In this document: in pieces, positions 58,669-64,000 of the stretch
Layout of the letters: each line of letters starts with the position of its first letter
How positions within the stretch are numbered: the first letter of the stretch is position 1
DNA from: Clonostachys chloroleuca
Lineage: Eukaryota > Ascomycota > Sordariomycetes > Hypocreales > Bionectriaceae
Direction: 5' to 3'
NCBI GenBank assembly: GCA_037952775.1
Contig: JBANAY010000003.1
Location: 32,364,001 to 32,428,000 of the forward strand
DNA: 64,000 nucleotides
Notes under the pieces: model-generated
The model's input: only the letters and a program-made list of their open reading frames with translations
Told to the model about the DNA's origin: nothing
Databases searched by the model: none
Program-made: the position numbers and the translations under genes

Positions 58669-61600
58669 ATGTCCTCCTCTCAGGAGGTGGAAGCTCCGGC
58701 TCCGTCACCAGGCCTCCCGGAACAACCAAAGACTCCCATAGGCACCACTCACAATACAGACTTTGATCTGCGCAAGATCAGCTCTCTTCCTTCCGAACAA
58801 CAAGAACTGTTTCTGCTCACGGCCGTGTCGAAGTTGACGAAGCACGTCCTTTCCCTGGACGCGGACGGCTGCACTGCGCAACAGCTGTTCATCAAGCGAG
58901 ACGTCTTCCAGGTCATTTCTTCTTCCCCAGCGCCATCGAGAGTAATACGCAACAACCTTGGGCGGTGCTTGGCCCATGTGTTTGGAATTGGAGACAGGAA
59001 GCTGCTGTTCGAGTCAATCAATGAGCTGATTGCGATTCTTTCAGGAGGCAAGGTCAAGACGGAGAGCGATGTGCGAACCAAGCATGCGGCCGTCAGCTGT
59101 CTTGGCGATGTGTTTGCTGCTGCCGGAGACAGCGCTGTCGGCCTGCACCAGCTTGCCTGCTCCACCTTGCTGAAGCTTCTGAAGGCATCGTCCAGCAATG
59201 CAGGACTCCGGGCTGCCATCTTTGTGTCCCTAGAGAAGATCGTCGGCATGGTCAAGGGTCTCGTGGACGAGGTGGCTGCTCGGGACATCTGGAGGCAGGG
59301 GCGCAGCTATGCGACGAGTGATAAGGGGCCCTTGGTCCAAACTTCTGCTTGCCGCTGCTTGAAGGCTCTTGTGCGAGACACGACCTATTTCCGGAACTCG
59401 AGCGACTTTGACAAATTGGAATCAGCCATGGTCAAGGCTTTCGATGCTCTGTCTGTTCACGTGCGACAAGCTGCTGCGGACACTCTGGCGGAGGCTCTAT
59501 TCCAGGGGTACTCCGAGGCGGCTGCTGGGGACACGAAAGGCAAAAAGGCAAAGACTAAGCTCAAGCGATCTTCGACACATCCAGCAATTTCGGGGGCAAC
59601 AGAAGATGACGGCCTTCCCCCTAGGTCTGGGAGTCCGGCGCCCGGTGCCAAGCGTCCGAATGATCTTGCTATTTCGCTACGTGATATGATTTCTATCCTT
59701 TCTGGGTATTTTGTCAAGTCAAGCTCTTCGAATAGGGTCCGTGGTGCCCTCGGCGTGTGCTGTACCCAACTTCTCCATCGATTAGGTGAAAGAATTGTTG
59801 AGAGGAACTACATCAAAATTGTCGAATGCCTTTCAATTGAGCTATTGGGATCTAGTACCATTAGCAACCATCGGTATCGTCTGCTCGTTTCTCGACGCAT
59901 CGTAGATATCATCATTCAGGATGTCGTTGGCCGCAAGATCCTAGGAGAATCCAGCCAGATCGTGGCGGCCAAATCCCTAATCAACGACATTTTGAAAAAC
60001 TACCCACAGGTATTAGCTGAGAGACCAGAACCATCCAAGCATACGTTGATCACAGCATTGAGTGCTGTGGCTTCGCTGATCAAGTCGCTGGGATCAGCTG
60101 CCAACAGTTTCGCAGACGCATGCAGGGACGGCCTGCTCCAGGTTTTGCAGCATCCAAGTTACTCGGTACAGGTATATGCTTCATATTGCATGAAGGTCTT
60201 CGTCGTGGCCTGCCCTCAGCAGTTGCTTCCCTGCCTCTCGGTCTGCATGAACAGTCTCACACGAGAACTGTCCCTTCTTGGCAGTGGGCGAAACTCTCCT
60301 AGAAGGTGTATTGGATTTGCCCACGGGTTGGCTGCAACGCTGAGTGCCAGTCCATCTCGCCCACTGTATGGCTCCCTAGATGTCAACAGTCGTGTGTTGA
60401 CGATGGCGACAAATCTACTCAAATCCAGCGGACAGTCAGAGCTCCGTGTCTCAAGCACTCAAATCCAAGTAGCATGGATTCTCATTGGCGGTCTGATGTC
60501 CCTTGGGCCAAATTTTGTCAAAATCCATCTATCTCAACTGCTGCTATTGTGGAAGAATGCGCTACCCAAGCCTTTAGCTAAAGACAATACCTCGGCGAGA
60601 AGCTTGCTAGAATCGTCCTTCCTAACCCACGTCCGAGAATGTGCTCTCGGCTCGATTCTCTCGTTCCTTCAATTTAACAGTCGTCTATTGACAGTTGATG
60701 TCTCGAAGCGTATCGCGACGATGCTCCAGAGCACAACAGATTTCTTAAAGACTCTGCCTTTGAAGAAGACAACGGAAGATATTTCTCAACGGTTGACACG
60801 AGCATTGCAGCTCCAGGACCTGGACCTGATGGTCCAACGTCGTGTTCTCCAATGTTATATCAAGCTTGTCAACCTTAGCCCTGCGGGTAGCAGCGAGTCT
60901 CTTTTGCAGTCTAACCTTCTCACAATTGCCATCTCGCTGTTCGCCGACCCTGATAACTACCAGCCTAGCTCTCTGAGCGCGTCAATAGCAAACACGGCTG
61001 CAACGTTCGAGTCTATATGGGACGTGGGTGATAACTCAGGGTTTGGTGTTACCGGTCTCGTATCAGGATTCGATGTCCGGGACTTACCTGGCCAGCATGT
61101 CAGCTCCCGCCAGCAACCCCAAGAATATGATACGCCGGAAGAAGCCATCCTTAACGCGGCAAAGACGCCAGTCTGTGGTAGCTTAGAACACGACGCATGC
61201 CTTCTTTATGTAGAGGGCATCAATGAATCGTCGCCTACTTCAGATCCTCCAGCTACCGAGGTCATCAATAGCGCCATCCAACTTTTTGCATTCGCTTTCC
61301 CTTTGACGCCAGCTAAGGTCCAAGAGAGTATCCTGGAGCAGATCAAAACATTTGCCTCAACCGGTTCTCTCCAAAGAGATCCGGGACGGAAAGCAGCAAT
61401 TAACATTAACCTAGCGACGGCTATTTTGCTGACCATGAGGGTTTGCGTCAAGGAAACCCAGTCCCCTGCCGGAAATATCTCTAACATGGCGGTCGAGAAC
61501 CTATTACAAGATATAGTTCGAGACTTCGTACTTGATACCGATCAATATGTACGAAGCCTTGGTTACGCGTCTGTGGCACGTCTCTGCAATGTGTACGGGA

Positions 61601-64000
61601 ATGCTTTCACCAACACTGAAGTCAAATATCTCATTGACACCATTGTTGGCAACCGAGAGCCAAGTGCCCGTGCTGGGTGTGCAATGGCTCTTGGGTCAAT
61701 CCAGACTAAAGTTGGCGGAATGGCTGCCGGGTACCATTTGAAGACTATTCTAAGCATTCTCATGTCCCTTTGTAACGATCCTCACCCTGTTGTTCACTAT
61801 TGGGCTCTAGAAGCTCTTTCCCTAGCTTCTGATGCGGCCGGGCTAAGCTTTGCTGGATATGTGCCAAGTACTCTTGGGATGTTGGCCCAGCTATATGTTT
61901 CTGAGACGCATCATTGTGAAGTCTCAGCGACGATGACTATGAATCTTGAGATGGAACTATCCACTACCTCATCAATTGCGAAGTGCACGGACTCGTTGAT
62001 CAATATTCTTGGTCCTGACTTGCAAGATGCAACCAAATCTCGAGAGTTGATTTTCACCCTCATTGGCCAATTTGAGAACGAAGAAGACCTTCGTGTGCAA
62101 AAAGCAGCGTTAGGTTGTCTAGAACATCTGTCCGTCTATGCACCAGGCCACATGCATTTCGGAGACTATGTGAGGCTTCTCCAGAAGTACTTGTCTGTCG
62201 AGAACATCTCACTCAGAGACTCGGCCATTGACGGGCTGTACAATCTCATGCGTAGAGAACCACGAGATGTCCTGCGGGAGGCCGATGAGGGCTTTGAGGC
62301 GCAACTTTGGTTGGTCCTCGATACTGTCCCTAGTCATGACGGAATCATGAACATCATCCGCAATTGGGCGCATCAGACGTGTCTTGCTGAGACAGGCACA
62401 TGGATCCAACGATTCCAGACTGTGTTAAAGATGACCCGAGCTCGAACCCAAAGTGAAGATGAAAGCTCGAAATCCAAGGGGGCTGCCTTGCCCGATCTGA
62501 ACGACGAGGAAGTAGCAGGCTTCGCTTCTGCCGGTGGTGATGCTAAGCAGCAAAAAGAAAACCCTACAACCTCTGAAGTTGAGCCGCTCCGGTGGCAGGT
62601 GACGGCATTTGCACTCAACTGCGTGAGCGACTTGTTCGTAATAGTAGCCAAGGACGTGATGGCTCATGGGGAGAGCGAAGGCCAAGCCTCATTACAAGCC
62701 AAGATCGCCGATGTTGTCCGCATGGCCTTCTCCGCATCTACAGGCAGTGTTTCAGAACTTCGGATCTGGGGATTGAAGCTCATTGGGGCCGTGTTGCGCA
62801 TGTTTGGCAAGGTTCCTGACCCAGATTTTGATGAAGCCATGCTTCTCGAGCAATATCAAGCTCAGATCAGCTCCGCATTGACACCGGCCTTCGCCGTCGA
62901 CTCCTCTCCAGAACTCGCCGCCGAAGCGGTAAACGTCTGCGCCAGCTTCATTTCGATAGGAATCGTCAGGGATGTTGAGCGCATGGGTCGCATTCTCAAG
63001 ACACTCGTGAGCGCGCTTGAAAGCTTTGCACAAGATGGCGAGAATGCCGGGATCGGTGACTTGACCGGGCTGAGCTCCAATGCTCAGGTCATGATCAAGC
63101 TCTCTGTTTTCTCGGCATGGGCCGAGCTACAGGTGGCTAGCACAGAGCAGAAGTACTTGCACGATGTTCTAAAGCCACACATCGGGACTCTGACACCGCT
63201 ATGGCTCGAGTGCCTGCGCGAGTTTGCTCGACTCCGCTTCGAGCCAGACATCTCCATGACACTGGGGCCCCCCTCACTATCTGGAAGCCTGGACACCATC
63301 TACGCTGCCCTCAACCGCGAGACGTTGTTGCGCTTCTATCAAGATGCATGGCTCAAGTTTGTCGACGCGATTGCAAGCCTCATTGAGCAAGACAGCAATT
63401 CGGTGTTCGATGCTCTCGATGGCAAGGATTCAGCAAAGCAAGAAGTCAGCACTCAAGTGAAGAACCAAGGCATTAACTACCGGGATGAGCCTGTGGCCTT
63501 CTTCTTTGTTCTATTTGGCTTAGCCTTCGAGGCACTTGCTATCAGGCCTGGGCACGGAGACCCTTTGGCTTCTCAGGAGCAGACTCTTGAGATTCTACGA
63601 GCCCTCAAGAAGATTTTGCATCCCAACGTATCCGGTCATGCTATTTACCGCCCCGATGTTTTCTCCGAGACTATGGATCTCCTCGATCGACTGGTACTCA
63701 CTGAAGGGCTGGAAGTTCAAACGGCCATCATTGACATCTCTAGCGCCCTCGTTGTGGCTCACCCATCCGCAAGACGTCACATTACCGACGAGGCAGACCT
63801 GTCAGAAGATATCGACCAGCTCTTCGAACTCACCAGGATCATCGTGCTTGTCCTCACCGGTCTCCTACCAAACCTGTCCGCAGGCAATCAACCTGTTAGG
63901 CACCAGATGAACGAGGAAGCAATCTATCTGATTCGTACATCGCTGGACGCCCTTGTAGATGCAGCAGAAGTTTTCCCTTCCGTCATTAAAACAGACCTGC
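58669..64000 (+). CDS. laa1: HEATR5/Laa1-like AP-1 accessory protein (runs off the window end)
   Basis: Large HEAT-repeat protein that associates with the clathrin adaptor AP-1 at the trans-Golgi and endosomes. One uninterrupted frame starts MSSSQEVEAPAPSPGLPEQ at 58669 and remains open to the window end, giving about 1777 codons of a protein expected to exceed 2000 residues. The N-terminal helices QELFLLTAVSKLTKHVLSLD, the repeated HEAT-type helices and segments such as RCIGFAHGLAATLS, VHYWALEALSLASDAAG and LQVASTEQKYLHDVLKPHI fit HEATR5/Laa1. Because no stop lies inside the window, simple ORF calling overlooks it. An out-of-frame ATG lies five bases upstream (58664). No intron was detected over 5.3 kb. 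Confidence 0.9.
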   Translation, partial: MSSSQEVEAPAPSPGLPEQPKTPIGTTHNTDFDLRKISSLPSEQQELFLLTAVSKLTKHVLSLDADGCTAQQLFIKRDVFQVISSSPAPSRVIRNNLGRCLAHVFGIGDRKLLFESINELIAILSGGKVKTESDVRTKHAAVSCLGDVFAAAGDSAVGLHQLACSTLLKLLKASSSNAGLRAAIFVSLEKIVGMVKGLVDEVAARDIWRQGRSYATSDKGPLVQTSACRCLKALVRDTTYFRNSSDFDKLESAMVKAFDALSVHVRQAAADTLAEALFQGYSEAAAGDTKGKKAKTKLKRSSTHPAISGATEDDGLPPRSGSPAPGAKRPNDLAISLRDMISILSGYFVKSSSSNRVRGALGVCCTQLLHRLGERIVERNYIKIVECLSIELLGSSTISNHRYRLLVSRRIVDIIIQDVVGRKILGESSQIVAAKSLINDILKNYPQVLAERPEPSKHTLITALSAVASLIKSLGSAANSFADACRDGLLQVLQHPSYSVQVYASYCMKVFVVACPQQLLPCLSVCMNSLTRELSLLGSGRNSPRRCIGFAHGLAATLSASPSRPLYGSLDVNSRVLTMATNLLKSSGQSELRVSSTQIQVAWILIGGLMSLGPNFVKIHLSQLLLLWKNALPKPLAKDNTSARSLLESSFLTHVRECALGSILSFLQFNSRLLTVDVSKRIATMLQSTTDFLKTLPLKKTTEDISQRLTRALQLQDLDLMVQRRVLQCYIKLVNLSPAGSSESLLQSNLLTIAISLFADPDNYQPSSLSASIANTAATFESIWDVGDNSGFGVTGLVSGFDVRDLPGQHVSSRQQPQEYDTPEEAILNAAKTPVCGSLEHDACLLYVEGINESSPTSDPPATEVINSAIQLFAFAFPLTPAKVQESILEQIKTFASTGSLQRDPGRKAAININLATAILLTMRVCVKETQSPAGNISNMAVENLLQDIVRDFVLDTDQYVRSLGYASVARLCNVYGNAFTNTEVKYLIDTIVGNREPSARAGCAMALGSIQTKVGGMAAGYHLKTILSILMSLCNDPHPVVHYWALEALSLASDAAGLSFAGYVPSTLGMLAQLYVSETHHCEVSATMTMNLEMELSTTSSIAKCTDSLINILGPDLQDATKSRELIFTLIGQFENEEDLRVQKAALGCLEHLSVYAPGHMHFGDYVRLLQKYLSVENISLRDSAIDGLYNLMRREPRDVLREADEGFEAQLWLVLDTVPSHDGIMNIIRNWAHQTCLAETGTWIQRFQTVLKMTRARTQSEDESSKSKGAALPDLNDEEVAGFASAGGDAKQQKENPTTSEVEPLRWQVTAFALNCVSDLFVIVAKDVMAHGESEGQASLQAKIADVVRMAFSASTGSVSELRIWGLKLIGAVLRMFGKVPDPDFDEAMLLEQYQAQISSALTPAFAVDSSPELAAEAVNVCASFISIGIVRDVERMGRILKTLVSALESFAQDGENAGIGDLTGLSSNAQVMIKLSVFSAWAELQVASTEQKYLHDVLKPHIGTLTPLWLECLREFARLRFEPDISMTLGPPSLSGSLDTIYAALNRETLLRFYQDAWLKFVDAIASLIEQDSNSVFDALDGKDSAKQEVSTQVKNQGINYRDEPVAFFFVLFGLAFEALAIRPGHGDPLASQEQTLEILRALKKILHPNVSGHAIYRPDVFSETMDLLDRLVLTEGLEVQTAIIDISSALVVAHPSARRHITDEADLSEDIDQLFELTRIIVLVLTGLLPNLSAGNQPVRHQMNEEAIYLIRTSLDALVDAAEVFPSVIKTDL

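Noticed and set aside
1..64000. tRNA, 5S rRNA and CRISPR-like repeats
   Set aside because: Scanned for TTCRANNCC-type T-loops, the 5S consensus and regularly spaced repeats; candidates such as GGTTTGAACC near 51971 and TTCGAATC near 53638 lack matching stems.

Overview
The window looks like nuclear DNA of a filamentous ascomycete, most likely a Sordariomycete. The protein-coding genes are compact, and most carry one to four short introns of roughly 45-165 nt. These have fungal-type donors (GTAAGT, GTGAGT, GTACGT), CTAAC or CTAAT branch sites and YAG acceptors. The encoded proteins are housekeeping families shared across Pezizomycotina. Intergenic DNA is long and contains homopolymer tracts and TACCTAGGTA-like palindromes. 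I see no bacterial operon structure, CRISPR array, convincing tRNA or rRNA gene, or recognisable transposase or reverse transcriptase. Exon boundaries were worked out by hand from splice consensus and reading phase. No transcript data were available, and no names were checked by search.

Layout. 1-15 kb: the 5' part of an unidentified large helical protein (-), ribosomal protein uL1 (+), GPI mannosyltransferase Smp3 (-), Skp1 (+), ribosomal protein eL39 (-), the Arf-like GTPase Arl1 (+) and an unrecognised 336-residue protein (-). 15-35 kb: two gene-poor stretches of about 6 kb each, flanking a long-chain fatty-alcohol oxidase (-) and a class I cyclic-nucleotide phosphodiesterase (-). 35-45 kb: a very large USP deubiquitinase of the Ubp12 type (-) and an insulinase-family metalloprotease (Ste23/IDE, -). 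46-52 kb: a possible 43-residue microprotein (-), an Mpp6-like exosome cofactor carrying a zinc knuckle (-), the NDUFS6-type complex I subunit (+), a YjbQ/UPF0047 protein (+) and the CFIm25 polyadenylation factor (-). 54-64 kb: an unrecognised Ser/Pro-rich protein with an RVxF motif (+), the Pet100 complex IV assembly factor (+), a TACO1/YebC mitochondrial translation activator (-), and the first about 1777 codons of a HEATR5/Laa1 trafficking protein (+) that runs off the window.

Functional grouping is loose, as expected for a fungal chromosome arm. Arl1 and Laa1 both belong to trans-Golgi/AP-1 trafficking. NDUFS6, Pet100 and TACO1 all serve mitochondrial respiration and lie within 10 kb. Mpp6 and CFIm25 both act in RNA 3'-end and RNA-decay metabolism. 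Several neighbours are divergently transcribed from short shared promoters, such as mpp6/NDUFS6 (about 250 bp) and TACO1/Laa1 (about 420 bp).

I did not find a convincing novel biological system. The most interesting items are the hidden two-exon microprotein gene at 46.6-46.8 kb, the Mpp6 plus zinc-knuckle architecture, the C-terminal SKL on the insulinase-family protease, a stop-free 66-nt intron in the deubiquitinase, and a CCAAT-rich nested inverted repeat inside a 6-kb gene desert.
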